A DNA stretch of 14,252 nucleotides from Pseudomonadota bacterium (lineage in GTDB: Bacteria > Pseudomonadota > Alphaproteobacteria > Reyranellales > Reyranellaceae): the NCBI GenBank assembly GCA_023436825.1, contig JAEZHS010000669.1, positions 1 to 14,252 on the forward strand. The letters run 5' to 3'. Shown here one piece after another: positions 6,886 to 13,084 of this stretch. The notes under the pieces were generated by a model. It did no database searches. It saw only the letters and a program-made list of their open reading frames with translations, and was not told where the DNA came from. The position numbers and the translations under genes were made by a program. The number at the start of each line of letters is the position of its first letter. Position 1 is the first letter of the stretch.

Positions 6886-7683
6886 TTATCTTGGGACGAA
6901 TTCCGGGCGCTCGACCCCTGGCATCGAGTCATAAGCTTTGGCGATCGCCTGCTCCGGCGTTCGAACTACGCCGCTATCGAAGTAGATAGCTTTCAGCCAC
7001 AACGCTGGCTCGATCCTGGCACCCTCCCAGAAGAACTTGGGGAGCAGGCTCTCCGTCAGCATTTGCTTTCCGCGCGCGACAAAGGTTGCGTCGCGTGCGC
7101 CCCCTTCGACAAGATGCCGGCAGGCCCAATACCCGAAGCGGAGGACCGGCGCGACAAGGCCGGACGGACGTTTGGGCCCCAGCGCGTCATAGATCCTCAG
7201 GCCCAGCAACGGAGCGTTTGCCGCGAGCGCCATCGCCAGAAGCCGGCTCAAGTATTCGCGCCGGCCGGCACGTGCCGCTGCTGCATGCTCGGCCTTCTCA
7301 AGGCCCTGCCAGTCCGCCGCAAGCGCTCCTGTCAACTCGTGCTCCGCGTGGTCTCCGCGAAGGAGCCATCTACATAGGCCCAGCGCTTGGCGCCACTCGT
7401 AAACGGCCACCCACCAAGCACCCTCACGATGTCCACTTCCAGAAAAGACAAGGCGATCTGGCTCTGGCTGCTTCTCCATCCAGCCGACAAGCCCCTCGAG
7501 TATCGGCCTTACTTCATCTACCAGACCCAGCAGATAGGCGTCGATCATACTGCTCGTCTGCAGTTGGGCGTAGTGCGGACGGCCAATAGGAGGGACTGAA
7601 TCTGCCTTCAAGCTTCTCGTGAACTCAAGTCGATGTCGCAACCAAATGTTACGGCTTTCAAGAGGATCGAACTTGGCGAGCAT
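6886..7683 (-). CDS. Uncharacterised helical protein, possible immunity protein
   Basis: A 265-aa soluble protein that I do not recognise with certainty. It has no signal peptide or membrane segment and appears almost wholly helical, with many Leu, Ala and Trp residues. A notable stretch is EGAWWVAVYEWRQALGLC (about 88-105), and FWEGARIEPALWLKAIYF lies near the C-terminus. The Trp-rich helical build and its place two bases behind a small, now frameshifted ORF recall immunity proteins of polymorphic toxin systems (the Imm49 type came to mind), but this is a guess. The codon use looks less GC-biased than the neighbouring operons, fitting transfer. It is unlikely to belong to the glycosyltransferase operon, being 85 bases away across a hairpin. 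Confidence 0.7.
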   Translation of the reverse strand: MLAKFDPLESRNIWLRHRLEFTRSLKADSVPPIGRPHYAQLQTSSMIDAYLLGLVDEVRPILEGLVGWMEKQPEPDRLVFSGSGHREGAWWVAVYEWRQALGLCRWLLRGDHAEHELTGALAADWQGLEKAEHAAAARAGRREYLSRLLAMALAANAPLLGLRIYDALGPKRPSGLVAPVLRFGYWACRHLVEGGARDATFVARGKQMLTESLLPKFFWEGARIEPALWLKAIYFDSGVVRTPEQAIAKAYDSMPGVERPEFVPR

Positions 7684-7685
7684 CT

Positions 7686-7900
7686 TCAGTGCCTCCGCGG
7701 GCCATTACTCTTGTGATTGCGGAAAAACTCCACCAGGCCGTCGTGTGCGTTACCGGTGCCGACCGTGAGGACGTTATAGTTTCCGTCATAGAATTCTGCG
7801 GCGCTTTGAGGCCCACTTCAGGCGGTAAACGACCTTCGTTGATTGCATTCATGACGTGCTCTGTAATACGTTCCCGATCGAGATTAGATGATGCGGCCAT
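7686..7900 (-). pseudogene. Frameshifted small ORF coupled to the 265-aa gene
   Basis: One frame from the ATG at 7900 reads MAASSNLDRERITEH and on to LPPEVGLK. After about 7800 the protein-like reading moves to another frame, with AAEFYDGNYNVLTVGTG and then NAHDGLVEFFRNHKSNGPRR. That frame ends in TGA at 7688-7686, two bases before the ATG of the next gene. The second frame has no start codon and is closed upstream by a TGA, so one protein needs a single frameshift. No slippery heptamer is visible, so mutation is more likely than programmed shifting. Tight spacing to the next gene suggests a former two-gene unit. Function unknown; the C-terminal end of a toxin is one possibility. Confidence 0.5.
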
Positions 7901-7985
7901 GCTTGGCCCAACCGAGCGCGCCGCGCTGCGCGACTTCGAATCCCATATGTTCAATGTCCGATCTCGCCCAATGGAGAGCACGTCC

Positions 7986-8138
7986 GCGAGGGCAAACGCC
8001 TGCGGCTTCACTGGCGGCCTCCGGCGTTTGCCCACCGAGGATCATTTGGGCCACCGCTCTCGACCGCGCGGCGTCAGGCGGGCATTCTCATGGATGTCCA
8101 TTCGGCTCTCCCAAGGATCAGTTGACGTCTCGACAACA
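7986..8138 (-). mobile_element. Truncated, frameshifted IS481-family 5' end
   Basis: From the ATG at 8101 the minus strand reads MDIHENARLTPRGRER. One base appears to be lost near 8054, and it continues in the next frame as VAQMILGGQTPEAASEAAG then VCPR. This is the typical start of IS481-family transposases, which runs into the helix-turn-helix (CPRTVRKW in intact copies). Similarity ends at about 7986. The stretch TGTTGTCGAGACGTCAACTG beginning at 8138 looks like the element's outer end. No matching end is found to the left, so only about 150 bases remain and the element is dead. Confidence 0.72.
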
Positions 8139-8196
8139 TCAGCTTCCTCGGCCTGAGCCGGATGGACAACCTATTGAAAGCTCCCATCTAGCGACG

Positions 8197-8268
8197 ACTG
8201 CCATCCCGAACGCAGCGAGGGATCTTTGAGGCCACGCGAAGGATCCCTCGCTGCGCTCGGGATGACAG
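8197..8268. repeat. Palindromic dispersed-type repeat behind fur
   Basis: CATCCCGAACGCAGCGAGGG with its next six bases (8202-8227) is repeated inverted at 8239-8264 with two mismatches in 26 bp; the loop is 11 bases (8228-8238) and a weaker CTG/CAG match flanks it. It starts two bases after the fur stop codon, so it may end or protect the iron operon transcript. From memory, similar CATCCCGAGCG...CGAGGGATC palindromes are scattered between genes of many proteobacteria. Only one copy is in this window, and no T-run follows. Confidence 0.8.
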
Positions 8269-8269
8269 C

Positions 8270-8671
8270 CTACCCTCTCGGCCGCGCGAACAGCTTCAGG
8301 CTGAAGTCGACGAGGTGGTAGCCGAGCTTTCTCGCCTCCTGCTCGAGCAACGTTTCCAGGTCGACATCGTCGATCTCGACGATCCTCCCCGTTGCCACGT
8401 CGATCAGATGAGGATGCGACGGTCGTCCGACGCGCTCGTAGTGCGCCTTGCCGTCCGGGAACACCTTGCGCTTCACCATCCCTGCTTCCACCAGGGTGTT
8501 GAGCGTGCGGTACACGGTGGCGATGCCGATGCGATGGCCGTCGGCGGCACGGCGATGGATCTCGCACACGCACGGATGATCGTCCGACGCCTCCAACACC
8601 TCCAGAACGATGCGCCGATGCTCGGTGAGCCTAAGGCCGCGCTGCACGCAGAGGGCTTCGAGCGGCGTCAT
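8270..8671 (-). CDS. fur: Fur-family transcriptional regulator
   Basis: A 133-aa regulator with the usual winged helix followed by a dimerisation domain. The DNA-binding part has GLRLTEHRRIVLEVL and the recognition helix IGIATVYRTLNTLVEAGMV. Metal-site candidates remain: His in SDDHPCVCEIH, Glu in AHYERV, both His of SHPHLIDV and a late His in YHLVDF. The paired CxxC cysteines of E. coli Fur are missing (LIDVATGRIVEIDD). It is the last gene of the iron operon. ATG at 8671 is two bases after the tonB stop; a GTG at 8677 would overlap it by four bases, and either is possible. Fur is the best call; Mur or another family member cannot be excluded. Confidence 0.9.
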   Translation of the reverse strand: MTPLEALCVQRGLRLTEHRRIVLEVLEASDDHPCVCEIHRRAADGHRIGIATVYRTLNTLVEAGMVKRKVFPDGKAHYERVGRPSHPHLIDVATGRIVEIDDVDLETLLEQEARKLGYHLVDFSLKLFARPRG

Positions 8672-8673
8672 GC

Positions 8674-9465
8674 TCACCGTTTGAGGTAGAACTGCACGGG
8701 CACCAGCAGCTCGAGGCTCTCGCCCGGCTGGTCCGACGGCAACGATGGCAGCGGCTGGGCACGCTGCAACAGGTCGAGCCCTTCCTGGTCGAGCGAGGCC
8801 ACGCCCGAGCTGCGCTCGACGCGCGCGGCCAGCACGCGGCCGTCGCGGCCCATGGTGAAGCGCACGTAGGTCACGCCCTCGTGGCGCGCGCGCTGCGCCT
8901 CGTGCGGATAGCGCTTGTGGCGCTCCAGGTGGCGCAGCAGCAGGCCCTTCCAGGTCGGCAGAGAGGCCGACGGCGGCTCAGGCGTGGCGCCCGGCGCCGG
9001 TGCGGCGGCACGCTCGGTCCGCTCGGGCGCCGCCTGCGGCGCGGCCGCGACCGATTTGGGCTTGGGCTGCGGCGGCTTGGGCTTCTCCACAGGCTTGGGC
9101 TTCTCCGGCGGCTTCAGGTCGAGCGGCGACGGCGGCTCCGGCGCCGGCAGCGCGACTTCCGCCTTGGGAATCTCGACGGGCGGCGGCGTCTCGGCGGACT
9201 CGATCTCGATCTTCATCGGCTTGAGATCGACCGGCGGCGGCTCCTGCGGCTCGGGCACCGCTTCGCTGAGCTCGGGCGCCGGCGGCGCCTCGGTCGGCGT
9301 CGCCTGCGGCGCCGCGGGCAGAGGCGCCATCTCCAGCATCACCGCCGCAGGCGGCGGCGAATACGGCGCCTCGGCCGCGGTCCAGCCGAGCGCCAGCCCG
9401 ACCGCGCCGGCATGCAAGCCCAGCACGAAGACGAAGCTGCCGGACCAGCGGACCCAATCCTTCAT
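8674..9465 (-). CDS. tonB: Energy transducer TonB
   Basis: A 263-aa inner-membrane-anchored periplasmic protein that passes proton-motive energy from ExbB-ExbD to outer-membrane receptors. It has one N-terminal membrane helix (about 9-29) containing the expected histidine (LGLHAG). A long proline- and lysine-rich spacer follows (about 36-170, with EKPKPVEKPKPPQPKPK). The C-terminal TonB domain runs from LLLRHLERHKRYP (about 175) through EGVTYVRFTMGRDGRV to the end. The ATG overlaps the exbD stop by four bases (ATGA), and the next gene, fur, begins at its stop codon. Confidence 0.96.
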   Translation of the reverse strand: MKDWVRWSGSFVFVLGLHAGAVGLALGWTAAEAPYSPPPAAVMLEMAPLPAAPQATPTEAPPAPELSEAVPEPQEPPPVDLKPMKIEIESAETPPPVEIPKAEVALPAPEPPSPLDLKPPEKPKPVEKPKPPQPKPKSVAAAPQAAPERTERAAAPAPGATPEPPSASLPTWKGLLLRHLERHKRYPHEAQRARHEGVTYVRFTMGRDGRVLAARVERSSGVASLDQEGLDLLQRAQPLPSLPSDQPGESLELLVPVQFYLKR

Positions 9466-9875
9466 TGCTCCAACCCGACCAGAGCGACTTTGAGGTAGCC
9501 GGCCGAGCGCAGCAGGTTCATGCCCTGCATCAGCTCGCCGTAGGGCACGCTCTTGTCGGCGCGCAGGAAGACGCGCTCGTCCTTCTTGCCGCCCGTCGCC
9601 TCGTCGAGCGCCCTGGCGAGATCGCCACGCGTCACCGGCTTGTCCTTCAGCACGAACGACAGGTCGCTCTTCAGGGTGAGATAGAGCGGCGTTTCCGGCT
9701 TGGACTGGCGCTCGGCCGTCGACGTCGGCAGCTCGACCGGTACGTCGACGGTGGCGAGCGGCGCCGCCACCATGAAGATGATCAGCAGCACCAGCATCAC
9801 GTCGATGAACGGCGTGACGTTGATCTCATGGTTCTCGGCGAGCTCGTCCTCGCCGTGGTCGAGCTTTACCGACAT
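9462..9875 (-). CDS. exbD: Biopolymer transport protein ExbD
   Basis: A 137-aa protein of the TonB motor: short cytoplasmic N-terminus, one membrane helix (about 20-43) and a periplasmic domain. The helix carries the essential aspartate, Asp25 in NVTPFIDVMLVLLIIFM. The periplasmic end has the family ending VPYGELMQGMNLLRSAGYLK. The ATG at 9875 lies 10 bases inside the end of exbB, so the two are translationally linked. A reading that starts earlier (to 10106) overlaps exbB further and adds residues foreign to the family. Confidence 0.97.
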   Translation of the reverse strand: MSVKLDHGEDELAENHEINVTPFIDVMLVLLIIFMVAAPLATVDVPVELPTSTAERQSKPETPLYLTLKSDLSFVLKDKPVTRGDLARALDEATGGKKDERVFLRADKSVPYGELMQGMNLLRSAGYLKVALVGLEQ

Positions 9876-10702
9876 TTGCCGATGTCCCGCGAAACCAGCC
9901 GCAGCACGGCGGCCGAGGTGTCGCCGACCAGCGCCCGGTAGGCGGCGATGCGGCGGGAGAAGTGGTTGTAGATCACGACGGCGGGAATCGCCGCGGCGAG
10001 GCCGAGCGCGGTGGCGAGCAACGCCTCGGCGATGCCCGGCGCCACGACCGCGAGGTTTGTGGTCTGCGAGCGCGAGATGCCGATGAAGGAGTTCATGATG
10101 CCCCACACCGTGCCGAACAGCCCGACGAAGGGCGCCGTGGCGCCGATGGTCGCGAGCACGCCCGTGCCCTTCAGCATGTTGCGGCCGGCCGCGGTTTCGA
10201 GGCGCTCGAGCCGCGACGCCACGCGCTCCTTCAGGCCCTCGCGGTCATCGACCGCCTCGGCCGAAAGCTTGCGTTCGGCCTGCGCCGCCGCCACCAGCGG
10301 GTTGGCCGGCGCATCGTCGAGAGAGGCCGCGCCATCGACCGCCGCCAGGACGGCGCTCTGACGGCGGAACGCCACGGCAAGCTCGAGGCTCTTGGCCACG
10401 AACACCGTCCAGGTGATCACGGAAGCGATCGCCAGGCCTACCATCACCGACTGCACCAACCAGTCGGCGGCCATGAACATGCCCCACACAGAGAGGTCCT
10501 TGGGCAGGATGGCCGGGCTCACCGCCGCGGCGCCCGGCAGCGGCGTCGCCGGTGCTGGCTCGGCGACCGTCTCCGGAGCCGGCACTGCAGCCGGCGTATC
10601 GGCGGGCGCCGCCGCGACCGGCGGAGCGGTCGAGCCGTTCGACTGGGCAAAGGCCTGCAGCGGCGACAACAGGAGCAGGAGGATCACGAGAACAAGACGC
10701 AT
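9866..10702 (-). CDS. exbB: TonB-system proton channel ExbB
   Basis: A 278-aa MotA/TolQ/ExbB-family protein forming the proton channel that drives TonB. It starts with a clear signal peptide (residues 1-19, ending SPLQAFA). A Pro/Ala-rich periplasmic stretch of about 50 residues follows, the extension seen in many alphaproteobacterial ExbB proteins. Then come the first helix (about 79-103), a cytoplasmic region, and the two conserved helices in IGATAPFVGLFGTVWGIM and PGIAEALLATALGLAAAIP. I chose the ATG at 10702 because it opens the signal peptide; a longer reading to 10876 adds a basic non-family stretch that overlaps DUF3325. Starts 13 bases after the DUF3325 stop. Confidence 0.96.
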   Translation of the reverse strand: MRLVLVILLLLLSPLQAFAQSNGSTAPPVAAAPADTPAAVPAPETVAEPAPATPLPGAAAVSPAILPKDLSVWGMFMAADWLVQSVMVGLAIASVITWTVFVAKSLELAVAFRRQSAVLAAVDGAASLDDAPANPLVAAAQAERKLSAEAVDDREGLKERVASRLERLETAAGRNMLKGTGVLATIGATAPFVGLFGTVWGIMNSFIGISRSQTTNLAVVAPGIAEALLATALGLAAAIPAVVIYNHFSRRIAAYRALVGDTSAAVLRLVSRDIGKCR

Positions 10703-10715
10703 GAACAAGCCGACC

Positions 10716-11039
10716 TCAGCCGAGATGTTGAACGAGACGCGCCACCGGGCGCAGCCAGTGCGCCCGCCACGACAGGGTGGCGACGACGCAAAGCGCGCCG
10801 ACGGTGACGACTGTGGCCCACAGCAGCGAACCCAAGCCGGCGCCATCGCGCACCAGCGCGAGGGCCAGCGCCGCAAGCAGCAGCATCCAGCCCACGCAGC
10901 GCAACACCGTGCAGGCGCGGCGCGGACAATGCCGGCTGCCGCCGAGATGATGCCAATGGCGGTCCTGGCTCACGGCGAGCGCGGCAAAGCCCAGATAGGC
11001 GCAGGCAAAGACCGCCAGCAGCAGGATCGCCTCAGGCAT
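10716..11039 (-). CDS. DUF3325 membrane protein
   Basis: A 107-aa protein with three hydrophobic segments (about 3-23, 46-64 and 68-89) and the family stretch YLGFAALAVSQDRHWHHL followed by a basic RxxR region and LRCVGWMLLLAALALAL. DUF3325 proteins regularly sit next to PepSY and DUF3649 genes in iron-siderophore loci; their function is unknown. The ATG at 11039 overlaps the end of the PepSY gene by eight bases. Two cysteines (in RHCPRRAC) and the His-rich DRHWHH loop could bind metal, which is a guess. Confidence 0.85.
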   Translation of the reverse strand: MPEAILLLAVFACAYLGFAALAVSQDRHWHHLGGSRHCPRRACTVLRCVGWMLLLAALALALVRDGAGLGSLLWATVVTVGALCVVATLSWRAHWLRPVARLVQHLG

Positions 11040-12570
11040 GGCGCACCCGTGCGACCCGCGACGGCCGGCTGAGGCGCAGCGCCGAGAAGGCGGCGATTGC
11101 CGCGCCCGCCAGCAGGAGGATGTCCATGCCGGCGACCGGCCAGAGATGACGATGCGCCAGGCTGTGCAGCAGATGATCGCCGGTCGTGACCCAGTTCAGC
11201 AGCGCCGCGGCGCACGCCAGCGCGGCCACGGTCCAGCACTGCTCCAGCCAGGCGCGCTGCGGCCGCGTCCAGGCGTGGGCGAAGGTTGCCAGCCAGACGA
11301 GATAGAAGGTCCAGACTTCCAGCGCCTCTCGGTTCTCGCCGAATGCTCTGGCGCCGAGCGGCAGCAACCGGTTGACGACAAAGAACGCGGTCGTCGCGAT
11401 CAGCATGCCGGTGACCGATCCCACCGCCAACCCGTCGACGAAGCGCACGCCCTTCAGCCCGAGCTGCGCGTGCTTCTTCCGGCGCGATTCCAGCCAGAAC
11501 AGGTAGCCGGTCGCGATCAGCACGCAGCCGGCAAGGCCGAGGCCGAAATAGATCCAGCGCAGGCTCCAGTGGTTGAACTGGATGAAGTGAAGGCCCGACA
11601 GGAAACGCTGCATGCTCATGACGGGCGCCGTGCCGGTGCGGTAGCTGATCAGCGCGCCGGTCGGTCCGTCGAAATACGCCGCGTCGTAGGTGCTGCTGAC
11701 GATGCCCTCGTCGAGGCGGCCGAACTGCGCGATCGACTTTGCATCGCCGGGATTGCGGACGAAGAAGTAGCGAAGCGCCGAGCCGTCCCACATGCGCCGC
11801 GCCTCGGCAGCCATGGTGTCGAACGAGGCCAAGCCGCCAGGTTGGCCCGATCTGCCCTTGGGGATGACGTTACCGTAGGCGTCGGCGAAGAATGCCAGCC
11901 GGTCGTTGTTGTAGGTGAGCTGCCAGGAGCTCGGGAAATAGGTCGACCACAGGATGATCAGCCCCGACAGGCTGATCAGGAAATGGAACGGCAGGCCGAG
12001 CACGCCGGTGACATTGTGCAGGTCGAGGATCAGGCGGCGCGGCTTGCGGTCGGGACGAAAGGTGAAGAAGTCGCTGAAGATCTTGCGATGGATGACCACG
12101 CCGGAAACGCACATCGCCATCATCGCCATGCCCGCTAGCCCGACCAGCCAGTAGCCGATGTCCAGGAAGCGGAGGTGCAGCATGTAATGAAACGGAAAGA
12201 TGAAGCGCGTGCCGCCGAGCGTCCCGGCATCGGGCAGGACCGTGCCGCTGCTCGGATCGACGAAGCGATAGACGAAGCCCGTCTGGCCTCGCCACAGGAG
12301 CCGAATCGCGGCGTCGCGATCGGTCGGCAATGCGGCGCTGAAGACCGGCGACTTCGCAGCCGCCGCCTCCTCGTAGAATGGGCGCAGCGGCTCGAGCGAG
12401 AACGTCTTCGCCGGCGCCGGCAACCGGATCATGGGCGCCATCCAGCGGTCGATCTCGCGGTCGAATACCGCCAGCGTGCCCATCCAGAAGATCGCAAACA
12501 GCAACCCACCCAGCACGACGCCGGCCCAGGTATGCAGCCAGTTCATCGAGGCGCGGAAGCCCTGCTCCAT
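11032..12570 (-). CDS. PepSY-domain iron-uptake membrane protein
   Basis: A 512-aa inner-membrane protein of the PepSY-TM family, related to PiuB/FoxB-like proteins thought to help reduce or release iron from siderophores at the inner membrane. The first helix contains NWLHTWAGVVLGG with a conserved His. Further helices carry FHYMLHLRFLDIGYW, SGVVIHRKI, DLHNVTGVLGLPFHF and FIQFNHWSLRW; such histidines are candidate heme or metal ligands. The large periplasmic part between about 250 and 345 holds the PepSY-type segment. The ATG at 12570 is one base after the DUF3649 stop; an earlier reading to 12675 adds unrelated residues. Confidence 0.92.
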   Translation of the reverse strand: MEQGFRASMNWLHTWAGVVLGGLLFAIFWMGTLAVFDREIDRWMAPMIRLPAPAKTFSLEPLRPFYEEAAAAKSPVFSAALPTDRDAAIRLLWRGQTGFVYRFVDPSSGTVLPDAGTLGGTRFIFPFHYMLHLRFLDIGYWLVGLAGMAMMAMCVSGVVIHRKIFSDFFTFRPDRKPRRLILDLHNVTGVLGLPFHFLISLSGLIILWSTYFPSSWQLTYNNDRLAFFADAYGNVIPKGRSGQPGGLASFDTMAAEARRMWDGSALRYFFVRNPGDAKSIAQFGRLDEGIVSSTYDAAYFDGPTGALISYRTGTAPVMSMQRFLSGLHFIQFNHWSLRWIYFGLGLAGCVLIATGYLFWLESRRKKHAQLGLKGVRFVDGLAVGSVTGMLIATTAFFVVNRLLPLGARAFGENREALEVWTFYLVWLATFAHAWTRPQRAWLEQCWTVAALACAAALLNWVTTGDHLLHSLAHRHLWPVAGMDILLLAGAAIAAFSALRLSRPSRVARVRHA

Positions 12571-12571
12571 G

Positions 12572-12892
12572 TCAGCCTCCGCTGGCCAGGCGCAGGAGCC
12601 CGAAGGCGCCACCCCAGGACGCGATCCCGACCGCGGTGAGGATGAGGCAGAGGCGAACCAGACTCGGCTCGGCAAATCCCCAGATCAGCAGGCCGAGATA
12701 GACCGGGAAGGCCAGCATCGAGGCGAGCACGACGGCTTCGCGGGCCGGCATCGCCGTCGTCGCCGGCAGCGCCCGCGCGGCCAGCGCCGCCAGCCCGGCG
12801 GAAACGGCATAGCCGCCGCCGACAGCCGCGACGAGACGCACGATGATTGGGACCGCCTGCCTGGCTCCCGGCCGCTGCAAGGTACGCTGCAA
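12572..12892 (-). CDS. DUF3649 small membrane protein
   Basis: A protein of about 106 aa with three hydrophobic segments, beginning IIVRLVAAVGGGYAVSAGLA and ending in a small helix before LLRLASGG. It fits DUF3649, the small partner found before PepSY proteins in iron loci; function unknown. The start is uncertain. I took the TTG at 12892 because AGGGAG lies nine bases upstream and because a stable hairpin (12927-12950) would otherwise fall inside the gene. A TTG at 12958 (longer) and a GTG at 12841 (shorter) are alternatives. First gene of the iron operon; its stop is one base ahead of the PepSY start. Confidence 0.82.
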   Translation of the reverse strand: MQRTLQRPGARQAVPIIVRLVAAVGGGYAVSAGLAALAARALPATTAMPAREAVVLASMLAFPVYLGLLIWGFAEPSLVRLCLILTAVGIASWGGAFGLLRLASGG

Positions 12893-12926
12893 CTCGATCG
12901 GCTCCCTGATGTTCGCGGTTCGTCCG

Positions 12927-12950
12927 TTTCGGCGCCTTGAAGCGCCGAAA
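12927..12950. promoter_or_regulatory. Perfect hairpin in the iron operon leader
   Basis: TTTCGGCGC (12927-12935) and GCGCCGAAA (12942-12950) form a perfect 9-bp stem with a 6-base loop. It lies in the probable 5' leader of the DUF3649 gene on the minus strand, about 35 bases upstream of the chosen start. No T-run follows in that direction. A leader control element is possible. Confidence 0.5.
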
Positions 12951-13000
12951 AGGGCCAAGCCGAATCGCCGCTCCTAGCCCTATGACGAACGAGAGGACTG

Positions 13001-13018
13001 TTTTTTCATTATTTTTCA
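13001..13018 (-). promoter_or_regulatory. AT-rich direct repeat, candidate Fur-type operator
   Basis: In a very GC-rich region the minus strand holds TGAAAAATAATGAAAAAA, two TGAAAAA copies ten bases apart, one helical turn. It lies about 110 bases upstream of the chosen DUF3649 start and 65 bases before hisZ. The AT hexamers loosely resemble an iron box. A Fur site or the operon promoter core is plausible; no firm -35/-10 pair can be placed. Confidence 0.3.
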
Positions 13019-13061
13019 CGTCGAGCTGCGAGTGATTTTCGTCCTGACGGTCGGGACGCCG

Positions 13062-13084
13062 ATGGGCTAAAAGCACCAGCCCAT
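13062..13084 (+). promoter_or_regulatory. Hairpin enclosing the hisZ start codon
   Basis: ATGGGCT (13062-13068) is the exact reverse complement of AGCCCAT (13078-13084), the latter including the first two bases of the hisZ ATG. Loop nine bases. No Shine-Dalgarno is visible before hisZ. The stem could lower initiation, or it may be chance. Confidence 0.35.

Noticed and set aside
7780..7830. Programmed frameshifting in the small ORF before the 265-aa gene
   Set aside because: No slippery heptamer or following stem is visible, and the neighbouring IS fragment is also frameshifted, so decay is simpler.
7689..8156. A 155-codon plus-strand frame across the decayed region
   Set aside because: It shows no family feature, lies opposite the IS481 fragment and the frameshifted ORF, and has no ribosome binding site.
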